A stretch of 27,436 nucleotides of DNA from Verrucomicrobia bacterium 12-59-8 (GTDB lineage: Bacteria > Verrucomicrobiota > Verrucomicrobiae > Verrucomicrobiales > Verrucomicrobiaceae): NCBI GenBank assembly GCA_002279765.1, contig NCCR01000057.1:14341-41776 (forward strand), given 5' to 3'. The position numbers were made by a program, and so were the translations under genes. Below, in pieces: positions 8,037 through 14,658 of this stretch (position 1 is the first letter of the stretch; each line of letters begins with the position of its first letter). The notes under the pieces were generated by a model. That model did not search any database, was not told the DNA's origin, and worked only from the letters and a program-made list of their open reading frames with translations.

Positions 8037-9089
8037 TTATTTGTTGGCGGGTGCGGCACCGAAAGGATCCGCAGTACTCGGCGGCGGCGTGGCACCGGCA
8101 GGAGGTGTTGCACCAAACGGATCGGCTCCCATGGCAGGCGCTGGTGCCGGGGCTGCTGGCGCACCGAACGGGTCGCTTCCCATGGCAGGCGCTGGGGCTG
8201 TCGGCGCTCCAAACGGATCGCTGCTTTCCATGGCAGGCGCTGGGCTGCCAGCCGGGGCTCCCGGAGCAGGAGCGGCTGCTTCGTCCGGTGTTTTGACTGG
8301 GGTGATTTTGGCGCTCTGTTCGGCGGCGGCGACCACGAGATCACCCGAACGAAGGTGTTCTCCTTCAGCAAGGCTGCCTTTGACCAGTTCGGCCACGGAG
8401 GAATTCTGCTCCACGTCGCGCACCTTGAGCTTGGCCACCACATCCTTGCCGCGCTTCACTTCGAGATCGGCATTGGCAAAAACACCTCCGCCATTGCCCT
8501 TATTGAGCACCACAAAGCCCCAGTCGGTATATGCATGGGCCACCTTGGCGGTGAAGTCATCATCCACAATGCCACGCCGTCCACGGGCTTCGCGTTCCTC
8601 GGCTTCCTTGGCCGCATTGGTGAGGTTGGTAATTCTTTCCTGGGCTGCGGCCAAATGCTGAGTCTGGTTGGATAGTGCTGACTCGGCTTCCGCGCGTTCC
8701 TTCTTGAGGGATTCGATCTGGGCGATCAGCGACTTGATGTCGCCCGCCTCTTCGATCTGCTTCTGGTTCTGACTCACCACCTTGGTGGCCTGCTCCAGGT
8801 TCGTCTTCACCACCGCAAGTTCCTGTTCCGCCGTCTGCACCTTGGAGGTGTAGTCTGCCACGGTGGCCTTGATGGCGGCCAGCTCCTGAGTGACAGTGGC
8901 AAGCAGGTCCCCGCTTCCCGCTTTCGCCTCTACTGCTTTGGCGATGTGTGCCTTGATCTCAGTCAGGTTGGTATGGGTGTATGCCTCGCGTTTGCGTTCC
9001 TCCACGAGCAATTTTTGGTTGGACCATGCAAAATAGCAGGCGATGCCGAGGCAGACAGCAGAGAGAGCGGAGAGGATTTTCCAGACCAT
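8037..9089 (-). CDS. membrane-anchored coiled-coil protein with DPFGA-repeat tail
   Basis: The 350-residue protein has a transmembrane segment (about 4-22), a coiled coil (about 40-185), a beta-rich domain starting TDWGFVVLNKG that matches the downstream paralogue, and an Ala/Pro-rich tail from about residue 255. The tail carries four DPFGA units (in SSDPFGAP, GSDPFGAP, GADPFGAT and TADPFGAA) separated by APAPAMG-type spacers. Such a tail is likely disordered and could reach through the periplasm or bind a partner; this is inference. The gene is first in an apparent three-gene minus-strand operon with the paralogue and the small lipoprotein. No family name is recognised beyond a verrucomicrobial-type hypothetical protein. 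Confidence 0.85.
   Translation of the reverse strand: MVWKILSALSAVCLGIACYFAWSNQKLLVEERKREAYTHTNLTEIKAHIAKAVEAKAGSGDLLATVTQELAAIKATVADYTSKVQTAEQELAVVKTNLEQATKVVSQNQKQIEEAGDIKSLIAQIESLKKERAEAESALSNQTQHLAAAQERITNLTNAAKEAEEREARGRRGIVDDDFTAKVAHAYTDWGFVVLNKGNGGGVFANADLEVKRGKDVVAKLKVRDVEQNSSVAELVKGSLAEGEHLRSGDLVVAAAEQSAKITPVKTPDEAAAPAPGAPAGSPAPAMESSDPFGAPTAPAPAMGSDPFGAPAAPAPAPAMGADPFGATPPAGATPPPSTADPFGAAPANK
8130..8243. repeat. in-frame tandem DNA repeat coding the DPFGA tail
   Basis: On the plus strand the 15-mer CATGGCAGGCGCTGG occurs at 8130 and 8181 and with a near-identical form at 8229. The steps of 51 and 48 bp are multiples of three, so the repeat keeps frame and codes the spaced DPFGA units of the coiled-coil protein. 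Near-identity at the DNA level suggests recent unit duplication and likely length variation between strains. Confidence 0.8.
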
Positions 9090-9191
9090 ACGAAAGCGTA
9101 ATTAGAGAATTAAGGAACTTGGTTTTACCGGAAACGCCGGGTTTCGACAACACCAATTTTCACGCATTTTGTCTTTACGCTGGAATCCTGC

Positions 9192-9220
9192 TTGTGCCCG
9201 ATGAGCCCAGCGGCTAAAAC
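9192..9220 (+). promoter_or_regulatory. candidate promoter of the SRP RNA gene
   Basis: TTGTGC (9192-9197) and TAAAAC (9215-9220) are spaced by 17 bp and lie six bases before the 5' end of the closing helix of the SRP RNA. The -10 matches consensus at four of six and the -35 at three of six, so the spacing and position are the main support. Confidence 0.35.
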
Positions 9221-9225
9221 TGCGG

Positions 9226-9319
9226 GTGTCAGGGGCCGCGGATGCTCAGCTTGCGAACCCCGCCAGGTCCTGACGGAAGCAACGGCAGCCTGCCTGTCCA
9301 TGTCGCGGTTCCCTGGCAC
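9226..9319 (+). ncRNA. ffs: small bacterial signal recognition particle RNA (4.5S type)
   Basis: The segment 9261-9285 carries the conserved SRP domain IV core: CAGGTCC, a four-base loop TGAC, then GGAAGCA, preceded by GCGAACCCCGC as in many bacterial SRP RNAs. The ends, 9226-9242 and 9303-9319, pair over 17 positions using Watson-Crick and G-U pairs only, giving the expected single long hairpin of about 94 nt with no Alu domain. It would bind Ffh and target membrane proteins to FtsY and the Sec translocon. A TTTT run follows at once (9320-9323) and may end transcription. The loop is TGAC where E. coli has GGAA. Confidence 0.92.
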
Positions 9320-9323
9320 TTTT

Positions 9324-9567
9324 AGATGGACTCTTTGCGGTCATTTTTCCGCACCCCGCGTCAAATACCATTCGAATTCGCTGATTCTGCGCTTCGTTTT
9401 CCACCGGGGACACGCACTCCTCGCGCCATGCCAAGGCAGTCCAGTCTCCAGTGGCGGCACTTCAGTAAGAGCCTGCTCACCGCGCACATTCAAGCAGCCC
9501 CTGCACCCGTATTTGCCTTCAGTAGAGGGTTGCACAACGCCATCCCTCAGCCACCGTGCGCGCCCCT
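9324..9567. other. 244-bp gap between SRP RNA and trpC
   Basis: No gene, convincing promoter or hairpin is seen here. Open frames crossing it in both directions have no recognisable protein content. It presumably holds the trpC promoter and leader. Confidence 0.5.
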
Positions 9568-10362
9568 ATGAACAAGCTGGACGAAATCATCGCCCACAAG
9601 CACACCGAACTGCAACGCCTGCTGCCACGCGCTGAAAAGCTCCGCGCCGCCGCCGCCCTGCGCAACGATGTACGCTCTTTTTACGATGCCCTCCGCGCCG
9701 ACCCCACGCGCCTCAGCATCATCGCCGAGGTCAAACGCGCCTCACCCTCCGTCGGCACCATCGCTGCTGACTTTGATCCGCTCACCATCGCCCGAGGCTA
9801 CGAAAAAGCCGGCGCCAGCGCCATCTCCGTCCTCACCGACGAAAAATACTTCCAAGGCCGCCTGGAATACCTCACTTTGATACGCGAGCAGCTCGACATT
9901 CCCTGCCTGCGCAAAGACTTCATCATTCATGAGGCGCAGATCTTTGAAGCCGTCGTCGCCGGGGCAGACGCCATCCTCCTCATTGTCGCCGCGCTGGACC
10001 AGCCCACCCTGGAGCACCTCCTCGAAGTCGCCCACACCTTCCAGCTCGATGCCCTCGTCGAAGTTCACAATCTCCCCGAACTCGAACGCGCTCTCGCCAC
10101 CGACGCCCGCATCATCGGCGTGAACAACCGCAACCTGAAGTCCTTCACCGTTGACCTCGCCACCACCGAGGAACTCGCCGAGGAAATCCCCGACGACATC
10201 GTCCTCGTCTCCGAAAGCGGCATCAAAACCCCCGCCGATGCCCTCCGCCTCGCCGAAGCCGGTGCCGACTCCCTCCTCATCGGCGAAACCCTCATGCGCA
10301 GCCAGAACATCCTCGCCGACCTGCCCCAGTTCCGTGCCACCACGGCAGCTGGGCATGAATGA
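9568..10362 (+). CDS. trpC: indole-3-glycerol phosphate synthase
   Basis: This 264-residue TIM barrel closes the ring of CdRP to form indole-3-glycerol phosphate in tryptophan synthesis. Signature segments are present in order: IIAEVKRASPS (Glu54, catalytic-site Lys56), PCLRKDFI, ILLIVAAL, ALVEVHN, IIGVNNRNL and VSESGI, then the phosphate-binding end ADSLLIGETLM. Length matches the usual 255-270. The ATG at 9568 (MNKLDEIIAHK) is the family-like start; an in-frame GTG at 9556 adds four residues. No other trp gene is nearby. It is convergent with the LysR gene, 18 bp between stops. Confidence 0.96.
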   Translation: MNKLDEIIAHKHTELQRLLPRAEKLRAAAALRNDVRSFYDALRADPTRLSIIAEVKRASPSVGTIAADFDPLTIARGYEKAGASAISVLTDEKYFQGRLEYLTLIREQLDIPCLRKDFIIHEAQIFEAVVAGADAILLIVAALDQPTLEHLLEVAHTFQLDALVEVHNLPELERALATDARIIGVNNRNLKSFTVDLATTEELAEEIPDDIVLVSESGIKTPADALRLAEAGADSLLIGETLMRSQNILADLPQFRATTAAGHE

Positions 10363-10380
10363 GCAGGCAGTTGATGCCGC

Positions 10381-11283
10381 CTAACTCTTCGCCAACTGCG
10401 CCGCCAGCTCCGCGATCAAGCTCGTCAGCGTAATCAACTCCTTGCTCGCCTCCTGCTTCGGCAGCACCATCAGCAGCTCCGTCGTCGGCACCGGCGCGGC
10501 CAGCGGCACAAACACACACCCCCCATGCGGCATCTTGCTCGCATGCCCGGGAATCAGCGCCACCCCGCCGATGGTGGTGACGGTTCCCAGCATCATCGAG
10601 AGTGAATCAACCTCACTCACGATCTGCGGATCGAATCCCGCCTGCTGACAAATCGACCTCAAGAACTCCCGCCGCCCCGGGAACGACGTGTCAGAAAGTG
10701 AGACCCAGCGTTCATTCTTCAGCTCGGCCAGCTTGATTGTCTTTTTCTTTGCCAGCGCATGATCCTCCGACAGCAAAGCCGCCATTTTATGACGCGACAA
10801 AGTACGCGTCGTGAAGAAAGCACGATCACTGTCGGAGATATTGCCAAGGATCGCGGCATCAAGCTCATGATTGCGCAGCCGGTCCAGCTGTGCACGCGGC
10901 GGCAGCTCAAACAAGCTCACCTGCGCCTTCGGATGCCGCTGCCGGAACTCACGCACCGCAGGCACCACAAGATCATCCAAAAAAGGTGCTAGGAAACCCA
11001 GTCGCAGCGTGCGGCGTGCCTTGCCAAACTGCTCGCGCAACTGCTGTGCCCCCGTTTCCGCATCGCACACGATCTGCCGCGCCTTCGGCAGAAAAAAACG
11101 ACCAGCTTCGCTCAGGTAGATGCGTTTGCGAATGCGATCAAACAGCGCCACCCCCAGCTCTGCCTCCAGCACCGCGATCTGCCGGCTCAGCGCAGGCTGC
11201 GTCACATGCAGGCGCTTCGCCGCAGAGGAAATGCTCAAATCCTCGGCGGCGGCGATGAAGTAACGAAGCTGGTGAAATTCCAC
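10381..11283 (-). CDS. LysR-type transcriptional regulator
   Basis: The 300-residue protein starts with the typical LysR winged helix-turn-helix (MEFHQLRYFIAAAEDLSISS; helix-turn-helix about residues 17-37, including AAKRLHVTQPALSRQI and LGVALFDR), followed by a periplasmic-binding-protein-like effector domain. The start codon is GTG. LysR proteins commonly regulate a divergent neighbour, here the DUF1501 gene, and themselves; the 15-bp inverted repeat at 11298-11312 just upstream is a candidate site. The effector is unknown. It could instead act on the convergent trpC or on distant genes. Confidence 0.93.
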   Translation of the reverse strand: MEFHQLRYFIAAAEDLSISSAAKRLHVTQPALSRQIAVLEAELGVALFDRIRKRIYLSEAGRFFLPKARQIVCDAETGAQQLREQFGKARRTLRLGFLAPFLDDLVVPAVREFRQRHPKAQVSLFELPPRAQLDRLRNHELDAAILGNISDSDRAFFTTRTLSRHKMAALLSEDHALAKKKTIKLAELKNERWVSLSDTSFPGRREFLRSICQQAGFDPQIVSEVDSLSMMLGTVTTIGGVALIPGHASKMPHGGCVFVPLAAPVPTTELLMVLPKQEASKELITLTSLIAELAAQLAKS

Positions 11284-11297
11284 CCCGGATCAGACCA

Positions 11298-11312
11298 CAG
11301 ACCGGCAGTCTG
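11298..11312. promoter_or_regulatory. inverted repeat, candidate LysR operator
   Basis: CAGAC-CGGCA-GTCTG is a perfect five-base inverted repeat with a five-base centre, 15 bp before the GTG of the LysR gene and 65 bp before the DUF1501 start. LysR regulators typically bind interrupted dyads of about this size in divergent promoters. Confidence 0.4.
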
Positions 11313-11377
11313 CGCAAATCGTCCGCACATTGGCAAGGCGGTCGCGTTGGCGCGCGTAGGTGGCTTGCTCGCATCTT

Positions 11378-12811
11378 ATGGACTCACCGCTCTTTCGCCC
11401 CTCAATGGACCGCCGGGCCTTTCTCACGGCTTCGACGCTGGGACTGGCGTCGCTGCGTTTCGGCCCTGCATTGAGAGCCTCCACCGGTCCGGGCGTAGCC
11501 GCGCCCACGCTCGCAAAGCCCGCGAAATCGACAGTCCTTTTCTTCCTCTGCGGCGGTGCCTCGCACATCGACATGTGGGACATGAAGCCGGAGGCTCCTC
11601 TGGAATTTCGCGGCGAGTTCAAACCCATCCGCACCACCGGCGCAGACATCCGCCTGTGCGAGCACCTGCCTCTGCTGGCCAAGCAAGCGCACAACTTCGC
11701 GCTCGTGCATGGCGTCACCGATGGCGGTCGTGCCACGGGCGACCATCACGCCGGTTATTATTATAACCTCACCGGCCACGCACCCGATCCCACGTTCAAG
11801 CAGCAGGGCAACGACCGCCGCCCTTACCCCGAAGACTGGCCTTACATGGGCAGTGTCGTGGGCATGAAGCGCCCACAGCACCCGTCGCTCCCGCAGATCA
11901 TCTCGCTGCCCCACAAGCCCAGCAAGCTGCCCTTCACGCGACCCGGCCAGTTCGCCGGCCGCATTGGCATGGAGTACGATCCCTTTTATCTCAGTGGCAG
12001 CTTCGACGAACCCCTAAACTTCAGCGCCCCGACCATTTCCATGTCCGGCAGCATGACTGCCGCGCGCATGCAGGACCGTCACGCCCTGCTGAATGCCATG
12101 AATCAAGCGCGGCGCGAGCTGGATCACGAAGCCGCAGTTCAAAACTACGTGAAGCAGCAGGAGCGCGCTTTCGAACTCCTGTCATCCGGCAGCACAACAA
12201 GCGCCTTCGACATCAAGGCGGAGCCCGACAACCTGCGCGAGCGCTACGGCCATACAATCAACGGCACCAGCCTCCTCATGGCACGTCGTCTCGTCGAAGC
12301 AGGTGTGCCATTCGTCACCGTCTTCTGGAAGGAGGACGAAAGCATCGCCAAACAGTGCAAAAGCGCCGGTGCCTGGGACACCCACGGCGACAACTTCAAC
12401 TGTCTTCGCAAATACCTCCTCCCGCAGTTTGATCAGGCATTCTCCGCCTTCATGGAGGACATGTCGGGCCGTGGCCTGCTCGATGAGACGCTGGTCATGG
12501 CCACCAGTGAAATGGGCCGCATGCCCAAAGTCGGCGACCGTCGCTCCGGCGGCACGCTCGGTGCGGGACGCGATCACTGGACCTCCTGCATGAGCGTCCT
12601 CATGGCCGGTGCTGGCATACGCGGCGGGCAGGTCGTTGGCGCAACCGATGCACGTGCCGAACTGCCCAAGGACCGCCCGATTTACCCCGAGGACATCACC
12701 AAAACGGTCTATTACGCCATGGGCATCAAAGACCTCGAAGCCAAAGACAAGCTCGGCCGCGCCTACAATCTTCTCGATGAAGGCAAACCCCTGACCGAAC
12801 TGTTTGGCTGA
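11378..12811 (+). CDS. Tat-exported DUF1501 protein (sulfatase-like fold)
   Basis: A DRRAFLTASTLGLASL twin-arginine signal opens the protein, so it should be exported folded. The body has the DUF1501 hallmarks: TVLFFLCGGASHIDMWDMKP, DHHAGYYYNLTG, an ATSEMGR-P block and RDHWTSCMSVLMAGAGIRGG. DUF1501 proteins belong to the alkaline phosphatase-like superfamily and are abundant in planctomycetes and verrucomicrobia, usually beside DUF1549/DUF1553 cytochrome-like proteins, which are absent here. Biochemical role is unproven. Length is 477 residues from the ATG at 11378; the ATG at 11405 directly before the RR pair is an alternative giving 468. It is divergent from the LysR gene. Confidence 0.88.
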   Translation: MDSPLFRPSMDRRAFLTASTLGLASLRFGPALRASTGPGVAAPTLAKPAKSTVLFFLCGGASHIDMWDMKPEAPLEFRGEFKPIRTTGADIRLCEHLPLLAKQAHNFALVHGVTDGGRATGDHHAGYYYNLTGHAPDPTFKQQGNDRRPYPEDWPYMGSVVGMKRPQHPSLPQIISLPHKPSKLPFTRPGQFAGRIGMEYDPFYLSGSFDEPLNFSAPTISMSGSMTAARMQDRHALLNAMNQARRELDHEAAVQNYVKQQERAFELLSSGSTTSAFDIKAEPDNLRERYGHTINGTSLLMARRLVEAGVPFVTVFWKEDESIAKQCKSAGAWDTHGDNFNCLRKYLLPQFDQAFSAFMEDMSGRGLLDETLVMATSEMGRMPKVGDRRSGGTLGAGRDHWTSCMSVLMAGAGIRGGQVVGATDARAELPKDRPIYPEDITKTVYYAMGIKDLEAKDKLGRAYNLLDEGKPLTELFG

Positions 12812-12815
12812 CATT

Positions 12816-12951
12816 GGAAGCATCGGAGGACTGACGGCGCATTCCCGAATGCATCGTCGTGATGAAGCTCAAACTTCAACTCTCCAGCGCACTCCGGCAC
12901 GGCGATCTGCCGGAAATCGATCCTTCTGACCATGCCCCCCGACTTTTTTGA
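12816..12951 (+). pseudogene. decayed 5' fragment of a pirin gene with its leader
   Basis: Bases 12816-12905 align without gaps to 16832-16921, the leader and first codons of the intact pirin gene, with 73 of 90 positions identical by hand count. The ATG at 12862 matches the pirin ATG at 16878, and the peptide begins MKLKLQLSSALRHG against MKLKLRLSNERGHA in pirin. Similarity stops after about 15 codons and the frame ends at TGA 12949-12951. It is therefore a duplicated or left-over piece. A conserved regulatory leader shared by two genes is the main alternative, since the identity covers 46 non-coding bases. Confidence 0.6.
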
Positions 12952-13004
12952 CCGCAGGACGAAAATCAGGAGCTTTCGAAAACAGGATGGGATAGTTGTT
13001 TTTG

Positions 13005-14462
13005 ATGAATTCCCGGCCATCACACGAGGCTTGTTTGCCAAACTCTGATCAACTCCCGTCTCTGGTGAAAACGCGACTGCAGTCGTTGGCGGCGTTTTAT
13101 GATGATCCCGCGCTAAAGCCCGGCTGGGCGGCACAGTCCTACCATGAAATGCTGGCCAGATACTACAACCTGCTGATTTCACCTGAAGACTCCGTGCTGG
13201 AGATTGGCTGTGGCGATGGCAGGCTACTCGAAATGCTGCATGGGCAAAAGCGTGTCGGCGTGGATTTGTCGGAGCGGCAAATTCAAAAAGCTCGCGCACG
13301 CATTCCACATGCTGAATTTCATGTTCAGGCCGGGGAGACACTCTCGCTCGATTCGAAGTTTGATGTCATCATCATCTCAGAGACCATCAATCATGCCGCA
13401 GACGTGCAGATGATTTTCGAACGGCTTCACCGCGTGAGCTACGAGCACACACGGCTCGTTGTGAATTTTTTTAACAACTTCTGGCGGCCGCTGTCCGCGC
13501 TGGCGGCGCAGACTGGCATTCGCACTCGTCAGCCTGAGAACAATTGGTTTTCACATGAGGACGTGCGCAATCTGCTGGCTCTGTCTGGTTGGGAGGTGGT
13601 GGGAATGACCAGCCGGATTCTTTTTCCGTTCCGCGCATTCGGCCTGGAAGTTCTGCTCAACCGGGGGCTTGCACCCTTGCTGCCGCCCTTCTGTCTGGCC
13701 ATCTTTTGCAATGCACGACCATTGCCGGCGGTCCCCATGAAACAATTGACCGTGTCAGTCGTCATTCCGGCACGCAATGAGGCTGGTAATATCGAGCAGG
13801 CCGTACGTCGCACCCCCGACATGGGGGCGGGCACGGAACTCATCTTTGTGGAAGGGCATTCCACTGACAGCACTTGGGATGAAATTCAGCGTGTGGCGAA
13901 GTTGTTCCCTGACAGACGGATCACCTGCCTGCAGCAGTCAGGCACGGGCAAAGGTGACGCAGTGCGCGCCGGGTTCGCTGCGGCGACGGGTGAAATCCTG
14001 ATGATTTTGGACGCAGACCTGACGGTGCCTCCGGAAGAACTGCCAAAATTCTACGCAGCCATCGCCTCGGGAAGAGCAGAGTTCGCAAACGGCGTCAGAA
14101 TGGTTTATCCTATGAAAGAGAAGGCGATGCGGTTCCTCAATCTCTGCGCCAACAAAGCCTTCGGTGTCATTTTTTCTTGGCTCTTCGGCCAGCCCTTGAA
14201 GGACACCCTCTGCGGCACAAAAGTGCTGCTCCGGCAAAATTACAAACGTTTGGCTGCCGGACGTGCCTATTTCGGTGATTTCGATCCGTTTGGCGATTTT
14301 GACCTTCTCTTTGGTGCAGAAAAAATGGGGTTGCGCATCATGGATGTACCCATCCACTACGTGGACCGGGTTTATGGTTCGACGAACATCCAGCGCTGGC
14401 AGCACGGCTGGCTGCTGCTGCGCATGGTGTGGTTTGCGGCCAGAAAACTGAAGTTTAATTGA
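13005..14462 (+). CDS. fused SAM-dependent methyltransferase / family 2 glycosyltransferase
   Basis: Residues 1 to about 235 form a class I methyltransferase with motif I VLEIGCGDG (64-72) and an acidic strand-2 end (GVDLSE). Residues from about 248 form a GT-A glycosyltransferase: VSVVIPARNEAGNI, GTGKGDAVRAGF, and ILDADLTVPPEEL with the DAD metal motif at 336-338. The GT half resembles dolichyl/polyprenyl-phosphate sugar transferases, but no C-terminal membrane helices of the GtrA kind are seen. Together they could make and modify a lipid-linked or surface sugar; substrate unknown. The frame also opens upstream at a TTG (12996). An internal ATG at 13737 (residue 245, MKQLTVSVVIP) sits exactly at the GT start. 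Confidence 0.9.
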   Translation: MNSRPSHEACLPNSDQLPSLVKTRLQSLAAFYDDPALKPGWAAQSYHEMLARYYNLLISPEDSVLEIGCGDGRLLEMLHGQKRVGVDLSERQIQKARARIPHAEFHVQAGETLSLDSKFDVIIISETINHAADVQMIFERLHRVSYEHTRLVVNFFNNFWRPLSALAAQTGIRTRQPENNWFSHEDVRNLLALSGWEVVGMTSRILFPFRAFGLEVLLNRGLAPLLPPFCLAIFCNARPLPAVPMKQLTVSVVIPARNEAGNIEQAVRRTPDMGAGTELIFVEGHSTDSTWDEIQRVAKLFPDRRITCLQQSGTGKGDAVRAGFAAATGEILMILDADLTVPPEELPKFYAAIASGRAEFANGVRMVYPMKEKAMRFLNLCANKAFGVIFSWLFGQPLKDTLCGTKVLLRQNYKRLAAGRAYFGDFDPFGDFDLLFGAEKMGLRIMDVPIHYVDRVYGSTNIQRWQHGWLLLRMVWFAARKLKFN

Positions 14463-14474
14463 ACCTCCATCCAC

Positions 14475-14490
14475 CATGCACGAGTGCATG
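14475..14490. terminator. small hairpin after the fusion gene
   Basis: CATGCA-CGAG-TGCATG is a perfect six-base stem with a four-base loop, 13 bp after the stop of the fusion gene. No T-run follows, so intrinsic termination is uncertain. Confidence 0.3.
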
Positions 14491-14584
14491 AACACCACCT
14501 CCACGGTCAACTTCGCCCGCGTCCTTCCCGGGAGCTCACTCACGCACGGCTGGCTGCACCTTCAAAGAAGGTAGGGTAAACAAA

Positions 14585-14613
14585 TTGCAGCGATTTGTTT
14601 TATTGTGTATTGC
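14585..14613 (+). promoter_or_regulatory. candidate promoter in an AT-rich patch before the TPR membrane gene
   Basis: TTGCAG (14585-14590) and TATTGC (14608-14613) are 17 bp apart in a locally AT-rich stretch that stands out in GC-rich DNA, about 45 bp before the ATG. Each box matches consensus at only three of six. A small inverted repeat CAAAT...ATTTG (14581-14597) overlaps the -35. Confidence 0.3.
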
Positions 14614-14658
14614 CCGTCTCTGTTTTTTCCAGACATGGAGCATTAAGCCTCTTCCCAC

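Noticed and set aside
9365..9380. GTTCGAATC-like sequence (ATTCGAATTCG) suggesting a tRNA T-arm
   Set aside because: No acceptor stem, anticodon arm or CCA end can be drawn around it.
9192..9635. Plus-strand open frame of 147 codons over the SRP RNA
   Set aside because: It runs through the structured RNA and into trpC in another frame; no protein features.
12763..13341. Minus-strand open frame of 192 codons between the DUF1501 and fusion genes
   Set aside because: It overlaps the ends of both real genes and the pirin fragment. Its only similarity in the window is to another antisense frame over the pirin leader, explained by the DNA duplication.
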